A DNA stretch of 64,000 nt from Prevotella sp. (GTDB taxonomy: Bacteria; Bacteroidota; Bacteroidia; Bacteroidales; Bacteroidaceae), in NCBI GenBank assembly GCA_022769285.1, contig JALEKD010000005.1, forward strand, positions 62,001-126,000, written 5' to 3'. Position 1 is the first letter of the stretch, and every line of letters starts with the position of its first letter. The notes under the pieces were generated by a model. It was given only the letters and a program-made list of their open reading frames with translations. It did not search any database and was not told where the DNA came from. Shown here piece by piece: positions 34,338-41,836 of the stretch. Both the position numbers and the translations under genes were made by a program.

Positions 34338-36235
34338 TATAGTTTGTGTCTTTTACGTTCCAGTTCTTCGCGCTGCTTCTGCAGTTGTGCCTGCTGCTCC
34401 TGCATGGCCTGCAAGCGGGCGGCCAGACCTTTCATCTTCTGAGGATTATTCTGGTTCTCCTTGTAGCGGGCCTCAAGGATAGCGAGCAGTTTCTCGTCAT
34501 TGGTAGTCTTACGAAGCGTCCACATGATGGCAGCCGAGAAGAACAGGCTGATAAAGTAGTAGAAATTCAGTCCAGCGGAGTAGTCGTTGAAGATAAAGAA
34601 GAACATGAGCGGCATGAGGAACATCATCCACTGCATCATCTTCATCTGTTCGGCTTGCTGTCCTACCATCTGGTCGCGCTGTTGGCGCATGGTCATCCAC
34701 GAATAGAGCAAGTTGGCCACGCAGAAGAGGATACAGGTGAGCGACAGGTGGTCGCCTATCAGCGGCAGGTTATGGCTCCACTCGATAATGGGGTCGTAGG
34801 TCGAGAGGTCGTGCATCCACAGGAAGCTCTGACCACGCAACTGAATGGCATTGGGTACAAAGTTGAACATGGCAATCCAGATGGGCATCTGAATGAGCAT
34901 GGGCAGACATCCCGAGAGGGGACTTACACCGTACTTAGCGTACTCGGCCATCATGGCCTGCTGCTTCTGCATCTGGTCTTCGGGCTTGTCGTACTTGGCA
35001 GTGGCTGCGTCGAGCTTCGGTTTGAGCACGCGCATTTTGGCGCTGCTCATATAGCTCTTCTTGACCATCGGGAAAGTGATAACCTTGAGTAGCAGGGTGA
35101 TAAGGATAAGCACTACACCCATGGGGAACAGGCGCGAGAGCCAGTCGAATACGTATATGGTAAACCAACGGTTGATAATGCGGAACAGAGGCCATCCCAG
35201 GTAAACCAGTCGCTGAAGTTCCAGATCCTTGTGGAACGTGCTCTCTTTCTCAACGCTCTGCAGAAGACGAAAATCGTTAGGGCCGTAGTAGAAATCGAAC
35301 TCAGAGGGCTGCTTGCCATTGGGGTCGAAGAATGTTTTCATCTTGGCCTGGTAGTTCTTCAGGTATCCCGAGCCTTTCTCCTGCGGTATTGAGGTCATCA
35401 GCGCATTAGATTGGAAGTCGTTGCGGGCTATCATGACGGCAGAGAAGAACTGATTCTTGAAAGCAACCCAGTCTATCTTGTCCTCGACAGGGTCGTCAAT
35501 CTTTTCTGAGGTCTCACTCAGGTAGTCGGTGCCACCATCAGTTTTGTGGTAGGTAAGTGTGGCGTAGCGGTTCTCAAAGGTAAAACCGCGCTCCTGCTGG
35601 CGACACTTCTCCTGCCAGTTGACGTCCATCGTATTGGTGTTAGGGGCGAAGAGACCACCCATGCCTTGAACAGAGAACTGCATGTGGAGCATGTAGTCGC
35701 TACCCAGGCGGTAGCTTAGGACAATGCTCTTGTCCTGGCCAGCCCAAGCCGTGAAGACAACGGTAGAGTCAGTAACCTGCGAAGGCTCGAAGTACAAGTC
35801 CTGAGTAGAGATGTTGGCTTCCTTGGCTGCTAAGGTGTAGTTGAGACTCTGGTCCTTTTGGTCAAAGAGCACTACGCCCTGGCGCTCGTTGATATTATCC
35901 TTATAATTCTTGATAAAGGCTTTCTCAACAGTGGCACCCTTGCTGTTAAGGGTGAGCTCTATCTGGCTGTTCTTGAGCACTATATGCTGCGGAACGCCTT
36001 GCAGTGCCTTATGGAAAAGGGCGGTAGTGTCCTCGATGGTCTGCTGGATGACCTTGGCTTTCTGGGCCTGTATGGCAGCAGCCTTGGCCTTGTCCATCTG
36101 CTTCTTGGCAGCTTCCTGCTTGGCCACCTGTTCCTGCTGAGCCTTGACCTCTTCGGCAGAAGGCTGGCTCCACCAGGTGAAGCCTATGAATACGATGGCA
36201 ATCAGTATTAATCCGGTTATGGTGTTCTTGTCCAT
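34337..36235 (-). CDS. yidC: Membrane protein insertase YidC
   Basis: A 632-residue insertase that folds and inserts inner-membrane proteins, alone or with SecYEG. There is an N-terminal helix (TITGLILIAIVFIGFTWW), a large periplasmic beta-domain (about 60-350), and the conserved five-helix core (MGVVLILITLLLKVITFPM; MQKQQAMMAEYAKYGVSPLSGCLPMLIQMPIWIAMF; LPLMFFFIFNDYSAGLNFYYFISL). The C-terminal tail is basic and Gln-rich, as in proteins that contact ribosomes. It starts three bases after pyrG and overlaps the peptidase gene by one base, so the genes are almost surely cotranscribed. Confidence 0.96.
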   Translation of the reverse strand: MDKNTITGLILIAIVFIGFTWWSQPSAEEVKAQQEQVAKQEAAKKQMDKAKAAAIQAQKAKVIQQTIEDTTALFHKALQGVPQHIVLKNSQIELTLNSKGATVEKAFIKNYKDNINERQGVVLFDQKDQSLNYTLAAKEANISTQDLYFEPSQVTDSTVVFTAWAGQDKSIVLSYRLGSDYMLHMQFSVQGMGGLFAPNTNTMDVNWQEKCRQQERGFTFENRYATLTYHKTDGGTDYLSETSEKIDDPVEDKIDWVAFKNQFFSAVMIARNDFQSNALMTSIPQEKGSGYLKNYQAKMKTFFDPNGKQPSEFDFYYGPNDFRLLQSVEKESTFHKDLELQRLVYLGWPLFRIINRWFTIYVFDWLSRLFPMGVVLILITLLLKVITFPMVKKSYMSSAKMRVLKPKLDAATAKYDKPEDQMQKQQAMMAEYAKYGVSPLSGCLPMLIQMPIWIAMFNFVPNAIQLRGQSFLWMHDLSTYDPIIEWSHNLPLIGDHLSLTCILFCVANLLYSWMTMRQQRDQMVGQQAEQMKMMQWMMFLMPLMFFFIFNDYSAGLNFYYFISLFFSAAIMWTLRKTTNDEKLLAILEARYKENQNNPQKMKGLAARLQAMQEQQAQLQKQREELERKRHKL

Positions 36236-36238
36236 TGC

Positions 36239-37843
36239 TTATTTCTTGTTCATTATGGCGTGTTTCACGAAGTCTACGAAGAGCGGGTGCGATTTCAGTA
36301 CCGTACTCTGATACTCGGGGTGATACTGTGTACCTATATACCATTTCAGACTGGGTATTTCAACGACTTCAACGAGGTCGCTCTCTGGGTTGCGGCCTAC
36401 GCACATCATGCCGGCACGCTCAAACTGAGTGAGGTAAGCGTTGTTGAACTCGTAGCGATGGCGATGGCGCTCGCGGATGTTCTCTTTCTTATAGATGTCG
36501 AAAGTGCGGGAACCCTGGCGTAGTACGCACTCGTACTGGCCGAGACGCATAGTGCCACCCATGTTAGTGATGTTCTTCTGCTCTTCCATGATGTCTATCA
36601 CGTTGTGGTCAGTCTTCTCATCCATCTCACGGCTGTTGGCATCGGCATAGCCCAGAACGTTACGGGCGAACTCAATAACCATCATCTGCATACCTAAGCA
36701 GATACCAAAGGTAGGGATGTCGTGGGTGCGAGTGTAATGGGCCGCAATGAGCTTGCCCTCGATACCGCGCTGACCAAATCCAGGACATATCATAATACCA
36801 TCCTGTCCTTTGAGCAGTTCAGCTACGTTCTCCTCGGTTATCTTTTCTGAGTTGATATAGTTGATAATAACCTTATGGTCGTTGTAAGTGCCGGCCTGCG
36901 ACAGGCTCTCGCGGATACTCTTGTAAGCATCCTGTAAGTCGTACTTGCCAACAAGACCGATATTGACCGTTTCGGTGGCTTTCTTGCGGCGCTCCAAGAA
37001 CTGGCGCCATGGTCCCAGGGCGGGCTTCTCGCCTATTGGCTCTTCTACTTTACGAAGGATGGCAGTGTCGAGACCCTGATCCTGCATGTAAACAGGTACT
37101 TCGTAGATACATGACAGGTCTTCGCTCTGGATTACGCAGTCGAAGTCAACGTTGCAGAAAGCGGCTACCTTCTTGCGAACCTGGTCAGAAAGATATTTCT
37201 CGGTTCGCAGAATTAGAATGTCGGGCTGTATACCCACACTCTGCAGCTCCTTAACGCTATGTTGTGTTGGCTTGGTTTTCAGTTCGCCTGCTGCCTTCAG
37301 GTAGGGTACATATGTAAGATGTACGTTGACCGCCTGCTTGCCCAGTTCCCACTTCATCTGTCGGATGGCTTCCATGAACGGCGCACTCTCTATGTCGCCG
37401 ATGGTGCCGCCTATCTCGGTGATGACAAAGTCGTAGTGATAACGTTGCCCCAGCATCTTGATATTGCGCTTGATTTCATCTGTAATATGGGGAACCACCT
37501 GAATGGTCTTGCCCAGATAGTCGCCGCGGCGCTCTTTATCTATTACGCTCTTGTAGATGCGTCCGGTAGTCATAGAGTTGGCCTTGGTGGTCTGTATGCC
37601 CGTAAAACGCTCATAATGTCCTAAGTCCAAATCGGTCTCCATGCCGTCGGCAGTGACGTAACATTCGCCATGCTCATAAGGATTAAGGGTACCGGGGTCG
37701 ATGTTGATGTAGGGGTCAAACTTCTGGATGGTGATGTTGTAGCCTCTTGCTTGAAGAAGCTTACCAATAGACGATGAAATAATTCCTTTACCAAGTGAAG
37801 AAACTACACCGCCTGTCACAAAAATATACTTTGTTTCTGCCAC
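36239..37843 (-). CDS. pyrG: CTP synthase
   Basis: A 534-residue enzyme converting UTP to CTP with glutamine and ATP. The synthetase domain opens KYIFVTGGVVSSLGKGI and contains DPYINIDPGTLNPYEHGE. The C-terminal class I glutaminase has the oxyanion region ICPGFGQRG, the nucleophile Cys in FGICLGMQMMVIE, and the His/Glu pair in QYHPEYQST. The length is standard. A good minus-strand promoter lies 32 bp upstream. It heads the pyrG-yidC-dpp5-MFS series; the pyrG-yidC neighbourhood is common in Bacteroidales by my recollection. Confidence 0.97.
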   Translation of the reverse strand: MAETKYIFVTGGVVSSLGKGIISSSIGKLLQARGYNITIQKFDPYINIDPGTLNPYEHGECYVTADGMETDLDLGHYERFTGIQTTKANSMTTGRIYKSVIDKERRGDYLGKTIQVVPHITDEIKRNIKMLGQRYHYDFVITEIGGTIGDIESAPFMEAIRQMKWELGKQAVNVHLTYVPYLKAAGELKTKPTQHSVKELQSVGIQPDILILRTEKYLSDQVRKKVAAFCNVDFDCVIQSEDLSCIYEVPVYMQDQGLDTAILRKVEEPIGEKPALGPWRQFLERRKKATETVNIGLVGKYDLQDAYKSIRESLSQAGTYNDHKVIINYINSEKITEENVAELLKGQDGIMICPGFGQRGIEGKLIAAHYTRTHDIPTFGICLGMQMMVIEFARNVLGYADANSREMDEKTDHNVIDIMEEQKNITNMGGTMRLGQYECVLRQGSRTFDIYKKENIRERHRHRYEFNNAYLTQFERAGMMCVGRNPESDLVEVVEIPSLKWYIGTQYHPEYQSTVLKSHPLFVDFVKHAIMNKK

Positions 37844-37874
37844 GACTGTGTAAATTAATTATACGTTCAAGATG

Positions 37875-37906
37875 CAAAATTACAATAATAAAATGAACTC
37901 TGCAAA
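37875..37906 (-). promoter_or_regulatory. Promoter for pyrG-yidC-dpp5-MFS
   Basis: Minus strand: TTTG (37906-37903), 20-bp spacer, TAATTTTG (37882-37875). Full match to the Bacteroidota consensus spacing. Confidence 0.8.
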
Positions 37907-38044
37907 GAAAAAACTACCTTTTTATCGCAGCCTTAATGGCTTTGGTGGATAAAAGGGAAGTGGCTCTGGGGCTGGTACTTGATATGGAAATGGGACGGCT
38001 GATGGTTTGCTTGGCCGGGGAGATGAAAAAACTTCGTGTTTTTC

Positions 38045-38075
38045 TTTGTCCTATTGGCTGTTTCTACTACCTTTG
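38045..38075 (+). promoter_or_regulatory. Promoter for the DUF3078 gene
   Basis: TTTG (38045-38048), 19-bp spacer, TACCTTTG (38068-38075), 30 bp before the ATG. Divergent from the pyrG promoter about 140 bp away. Confidence 0.8.
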
Positions 38076-38105
38076 TACCGGTAAAATGTATATATAAATT
38101 AAGGT

Positions 38106-39407
38106 ATGAGGATAAAATCATTGACAGTCTTACTGGCTGGACTTATGGGCGGAACCCTGATGGGCATAGCCCAGCCCCGTGCGCATGTAGGGCATCGGTT
38201 GTCGCACACCACGAAGGACATCGTAACTCAATATATGGACTCGCTCACTCAATTCAAGGCTCATCAGGACTCTATGGATATTATTGGGTTTGCCCCCGCG
38301 ATGACGGTATCTGCCTCGAAGCCTTTGGGCATAGAATATAATACGCTGTTTATGCCGGCGACATTCTATAAGGGGGTGCCCCACCGTTTCTTTGACCTGA
38401 ATAGTACTACTACCGAACTTGATGAGGCTTTGTTAGACCTGTATCTGTATCGTCCTGACTTAGTGGTGAGTACCGAGAGCCAGCTTGGTAAGGCTGGGGA
38501 TATACGCCAGCCCGTTACGGTCAATGTAAACCATGCTCCGGAGATTGTGGAGAAGGTGGCACCGAAGCCAGAGGATGCCACGGTGACTCCTATGGACTTA
38601 GTGGTACTGAAGCCCAACTTCTGGAATTATTCGGGCGATTACTATCTTCAGTTTCTGCAGAACTGTATCTCGTCTAACTGGTACAAGGGTGGCGAGAGCA
38701 ACTACTCAATGGTAGGGTCGCTCACGCTCAAAGCTAATTATAATAACAAGCAAAAAGTACGCTGGGACAACAAGTTGGAGGTTAAGTTGGGCTTCCAGAC
38801 CTCGCGTCAGGACACGCTCCATAGTCTGAAGGTAAGCGAGAATTTGCTGCGATTAACCAGTAAGTTGGGATTGCAGGCCACCAAGCGCTGGTATTATACC
38901 GTGCAGATGGTGACGTACACTCAGTTTATGCGCCAGTGGAAAAGTAATTCTAATACGATTACTACCGATTTCCTAGGCCCGCTCAATGTCAACGTATCTA
39001 TCGGTATGGACTATAATGCCAACTGGTTCAAAAACCGTCTGAAGGGCTCGATACACTTGGCCCCATTGGCATATAACTTCCTGTATGTCAATCGTGTAGA
39101 GCTGGCCGGTCGTTACGGTATCGATAAGGGTAAGCGCCAGTTGCATAACTTCGGTTCGCAGTTTACGATCGATATGAACTGGAAGTTCTCTGACAATATA
39201 AGTTGGAAAACTCGCCTCTATGGCTATACTACCTATGAGCGCACCGAGTTGGAATGGGAGAATACCTTTGCTTTCCGCTTCAACAAGTGGATTTCGAGTA
39301 ACATTTTTGTGTACCCACGCTTTGACGATGCTCGCACACGCGACGACCATCATGGATACTTCCAGTACAAGGAGTATGCCTCGTTAGGGCTTTCCTATTC
39401 ATTCTAA
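38106..39407 (+). CDS. DUF3078 domain-containing outer membrane protein
   Basis: A 433-residue protein with a signal peptide (MRIKSLTVLLAGLMGGTLMGIA). After an N-terminal non-barrel part of about 170 residues, the segment FWNYSGDYYLQFLQNCISSNWYKGGESNYS and following strands (KVRWDNKLEVKLGFQTS, WYYTVQMVTYTQF, YKEYASLGLSYSF) match the DUF3078 family, predicted to form an outer membrane barrel. The final Phe is typical of BAM substrates. Function unknown. Single-gene unit with its own promoter and a shared terminator at 39570. The 160 bases before that terminator hold nothing I recognise. Confidence 0.85.
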   Translation: MRIKSLTVLLAGLMGGTLMGIAQPRAHVGHRLSHTTKDIVTQYMDSLTQFKAHQDSMDIIGFAPAMTVSASKPLGIEYNTLFMPATFYKGVPHRFFDLNSTTTELDEALLDLYLYRPDLVVSTESQLGKAGDIRQPVTVNVNHAPEIVEKVAPKPEDATVTPMDLVVLKPNFWNYSGDYYLQFLQNCISSNWYKGGESNYSMVGSLTLKANYNNKQKVRWDNKLEVKLGFQTSRQDTLHSLKVSENLLRLTSKLGLQATKRWYYTVQMVTYTQFMRQWKSNSNTITTDFLGPLNVNVSIGMDYNANWFKNRLKGSIHLAPLAYNFLYVNRVELAGRYGIDKGKRQLHNFGSQFTIDMNWKFSDNISWKTRLYGYTTYERTELEWENTFAFRFNKWISSNIFVYPRFDDARTRDDHHGYFQYKEYASLGLSYSF

Positions 39408-39569
39408 CTGCCAGGCCTGAGGAGGTAGGCCTCTGCCAGTCTCTTAGAGTCACCCTTCTTACCGGGTTTACGAAAGGGCGGATAGCGGGTGTGGACAGTT
39501 AGCTTATTATTATAAAGATGGATAGGGGGAGCCGTTCCCAGCTAATCATTTACAATCTTAGGAAGACAA

Positions 39570-39608
39570 AAACGCTCCTATAACCCTGCGAGGGATATAG
39601 GAGCGTTT
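39570..39608. terminator. Bidirectional terminator between DUF3078 and GGGtGRT genes
   Basis: AAACGCTCCTATA (39570-39582) pairs perfectly with TATAGGAGCGTTT (39596-39608), and an inner CCCT/AGGG extends the hairpin. Convergent genes lie on both sides. Confidence 0.9.
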
Positions 39609-39656
39609 ATTATGAGTCTATACAGGGTGGCCAAAGACCTGGCTCACCGCTGGTTG

Positions 39657-40670
39657 TTACTTCTTGTTCAGAGCGAGGTCGATAGCTACGGCGATAGCTA
39701 CGGTTGCACCTACCATAGGGTTGTTACCCATACCCAGATAGCCCATCATCTCTACGTGAGCAGGAACTGAAGAAGAACCTGCGAACTGAGCGTCAGAGTG
39801 CATACGGCCCATGGTGTCGGTCATACCATAAGAAGCAGGACCTGCGGCCATGTTATCGGGATGCAGGGTACGGCCCGTACCGCCACCAGAAGCTACAGAG
39901 AAGTAAGGTTTGCCTGCTGCCAGACGCTCCTTCTTATAGGTTCCGGCTACAGGGTGCTGGAAACGGGTAGGATTGGTAGAGTTACCAGTGATAGACACGT
40001 CAACATTCTCGCGCCAGAGGATAGCTACACCCTCGCGTACATCATCGGCACCATAGCACTTAACCTTGGCACGGGGACCGTCGCTGTAAGCTATCTCGCG
40101 AACCACGTTAACCTCACCGGTGTAGTAGTCAAACTTGGTCTGTACATAGGTGAAGCCATTGATACGGCTGATAATCTGTGCAGCGTCCTTGCCCAGGCCG
40201 TTGAGGATAACGCGCAGAGGCTTGCGGCGAACCTTGTTGGCCATCTCAGCAATCTTGATGGCACCCTCAGCGGCAGCGAATGACTCGTGGCCGGCCAGGA
40301 AGGCGAAGCACTCAGTCTCCTCGCGCAGCAGACGGGCGGCCAGGTTGCCATGGCCAAGACCTACCTTACGGTCATCGGCTACCGAACCGGGAATACAGAA
40401 ACTCTGCAGACCGATACCGATGGCCTCGGCAGCATCAGCAGCTGTCTTTACGCCCTTCTTGATGGCGATGGCTGCTCCACAAACATATGCCCACTTGGCA
40501 TTTTCGAAGCAGATGCGCTGGGTGTCCTCACACATCTGGTAAGGATCGACACCGGCTGCCTCGCATATCTCGTTAGCTTCCTCTACGCTCTTGATTCCGT
40601 TGGCGTTGAGGGCTGCCAGTACCTGCTTCTCGCGGCGCTCCTGGCTCTCATAATTTACTTTTCTAATCAT
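39657..40670 (-). CDS. GGGtGRT family protein
   Basis: A 337-residue cytoplasmic protein of the family named for its glycine-rich GGGTGRT motif, here in VASGGGTGRTLHPDNMAAG (about residue 265). Other striking segments are GSVADDRKVGLGHGNLAARL, FLAGHESFAAAEGA and SDAQFAGSSSVPAHVEMMGY. The family has no established function that I know of. Its gene lies 19 bp after a NifU-like scaffold gene, an association I recall as recurrent in anaerobes, which points to an Fe-S or metal-dependent activity. The two genes share a promoter and end at the terminator at 39570. Confidence 0.9.
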   Translation of the reverse strand: MIRKVNYESQERREKQVLAALNANGIKSVEEANEICEAAGVDPYQMCEDTQRICFENAKWAYVCGAAIAIKKGVKTAADAAEAIGIGLQSFCIPGSVADDRKVGLGHGNLAARLLREETECFAFLAGHESFAAAEGAIKIAEMANKVRRKPLRVILNGLGKDAAQIISRINGFTYVQTKFDYYTGEVNVVREIAYSDGPRAKVKCYGADDVREGVAILWRENVDVSITGNSTNPTRFQHPVAGTYKKERLAAGKPYFSVASGGGTGRTLHPDNMAAGPASYGMTDTMGRMHSDAQFAGSSSVPAHVEMMGYLGMGNNPMVGATVAIAVAIDLALNKK

Positions 40671-40689
40671 AGCTGTGTCTCCTCCTTAC

Positions 40690-41391
40690 TTATTCTTTAC
40701 GTGGATCTATAGATTTAACAACGCCCTGTTCTGCGGTGGTACGACCGTAGCGGCCGGTGAACTTCTTCACAGCCTCATTGGCGTCCATACCAGCCTTGAT
40801 GGCCTCCATCATCTTGCCGAGGTGTACGTACTCGTAACCGCAAACCTGGCTGTCCTTGTCAAGGAACATGCGAGTGATGTAGCCCTCTGTAAGTTCCAGG
40901 TAGCGAGTACCCTTGGCTACGGTACCATAAAGAGTACCTGTCTGCGAACGCAGACCCTTGCCCAGATCCTCAAGACCAGCACCGATAACGAGACCTCCCT
41001 CAGAGAAGGCGCTCTGACTGCGGCCGTAAACAATCTGCAGGAAGAGTTCGCGCATGGCTGTATTGATAGCGTCGCACACGAGGTCTGTGTTCAGAGCCTC
41101 CAGGATGGTCTTACCGGGCAGTATCTCTGACGCCATAGCAGCTGAATGGGTCATACCGGTACAGCCGATGGTCTCGACGAGACACTCCTGAATTATGCCC
41201 TCCTTGATGTTGAGCGAGAGCTTGCAGGCTCCCTGCTGGGGGGCACACCATCCCACACCGTGGGTATAACCTGAGATGTCCTTGATCTCCTTGGCTTGAA
41301 TCCATTTTCCCTCTTCGGGGATTGGAGCTGGTCCGTGGTTGGGACCCTTGGCGACAACGCACATGTTGTCTACTTCCTTAGAATAAATCAT
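40690..41391 (-). CDS. NifU-like iron-sulfur cluster assembly scaffold protein
   Basis: A 233-residue protein resembling the scaffold (IscU/NifU N-terminal) fold but longer. Possible cluster or metal ligands are Cys in VGWCAPQQGACKLS and IGCTGMTHSAAMAS, with a further VCDAINTAM segment. The start MIYSKEVDNMCVVAKG is preferred over the 30-residue upstream extension, which would contain the promoter side. It lies 19 bp before the GGGtGRT gene on the same strand, and no iscS, sufBCD or hscA gene is adjacent. It may therefore be a dedicated partner of the GGGtGRT protein instead of the general scaffold; that is inference. Confidence 0.85.
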   Translation of the reverse strand: MIYSKEVDNMCVVAKGPNHGPAPIPEEGKWIQAKEIKDISGYTHGVGWCAPQQGACKLSLNIKEGIIQECLVETIGCTGMTHSAAMASEILPGKTILEALNTDLVCDAINTAMRELFLQIVYGRSQSAFSEGGLVIGAGLEDLGKGLRSQTGTLYGTVAKGTRYLELTEGYITRMFLDKDSQVCGYEYVHLGKMMEAIKAGMDANEAVKKFTGRYGRTTAEQGVVKSIDPRKE

Positions 41392-41478
41392 ATCGTTAAA
41401 AACTAATACAGTAAAAATGTCCTTACATATCTTGACGGCTTCACCGTTAACGGGCGATATGCCCAGCTTTTCATTGCG

Positions 41479-41486
41479 CAAAGTTA
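41479..41486 (-). promoter_or_regulatory. -7 element for the NifU-like/GGGtGRT operon
   Basis: TAACTTTG on the minus strand (41486-41479), predicting a leader of about 80 nt. No TTTG at the standard spacing. Confidence 0.5.
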
Positions 41487-41791
41487 TAAAAATCTCAGTA
41501 AACTACCTAATAATGATGATGCTTTTTTGTGTCGCTCTAAAGTTTTTTAACCCCCTCATCATCTTTTCTGGCTATTTTGCCATTCTTACTTGACAATTAC
41601 CTGCGGCTCGCTCACAGACAGCCATTATCGCTGTAACTATGAGGGCCGTCGGGCAGCTTTTCGCGCAGGCAGATGGCAGTGTGCCTATATATTATAAAAT
41701 AGGTGCAAATGGTGTTGGGAATGATGGACGATGGCTATTAATTGTAATACGATTGTAATGTGGTCTTAATAGGTTCGTAATATGGGGGAGC

Positions 41792-41799
41792 TACCTTTG
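41792..41799 (+). promoter_or_regulatory. -7 element for the PiT gene
   Basis: TACCTTTG fits TAnnTTTG, 37 bp before the ATG. The -33 element is not clear. Confidence 0.5.
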
Positions 41800-41836
41800 C
41801 CCACAGTTAAAAATAAGGATTAATACGAACTGAATT

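Larger units (their letters stand above)
41392..41836. other. Divergent intergenic region between NifU-like and PiT genes
   Basis: 445 bases without a plausible gene. A minus-strand -7 element lies at 41479-41486 and a plus-strand one at 41792-41799. The stretch between has AT-rich parts (ATATATTATAAAATAGG near 41690) and no repeat or hairpin that stands out. Confidence 0.5.

Noticed and set aside
37933-38121. 62-aa minus-strand ORF between pyrG and DUF3078
   Set aside because: It overlaps the DUF3078 promoter and start codon and has no recognisable feature.
41392-41481. 30-residue N-terminal extension of the NifU-like protein
   Set aside because: The extension overlaps the putative -7 element at 41479 and does not look like the start of the scaffold fold; the start at 41391 is preferred.
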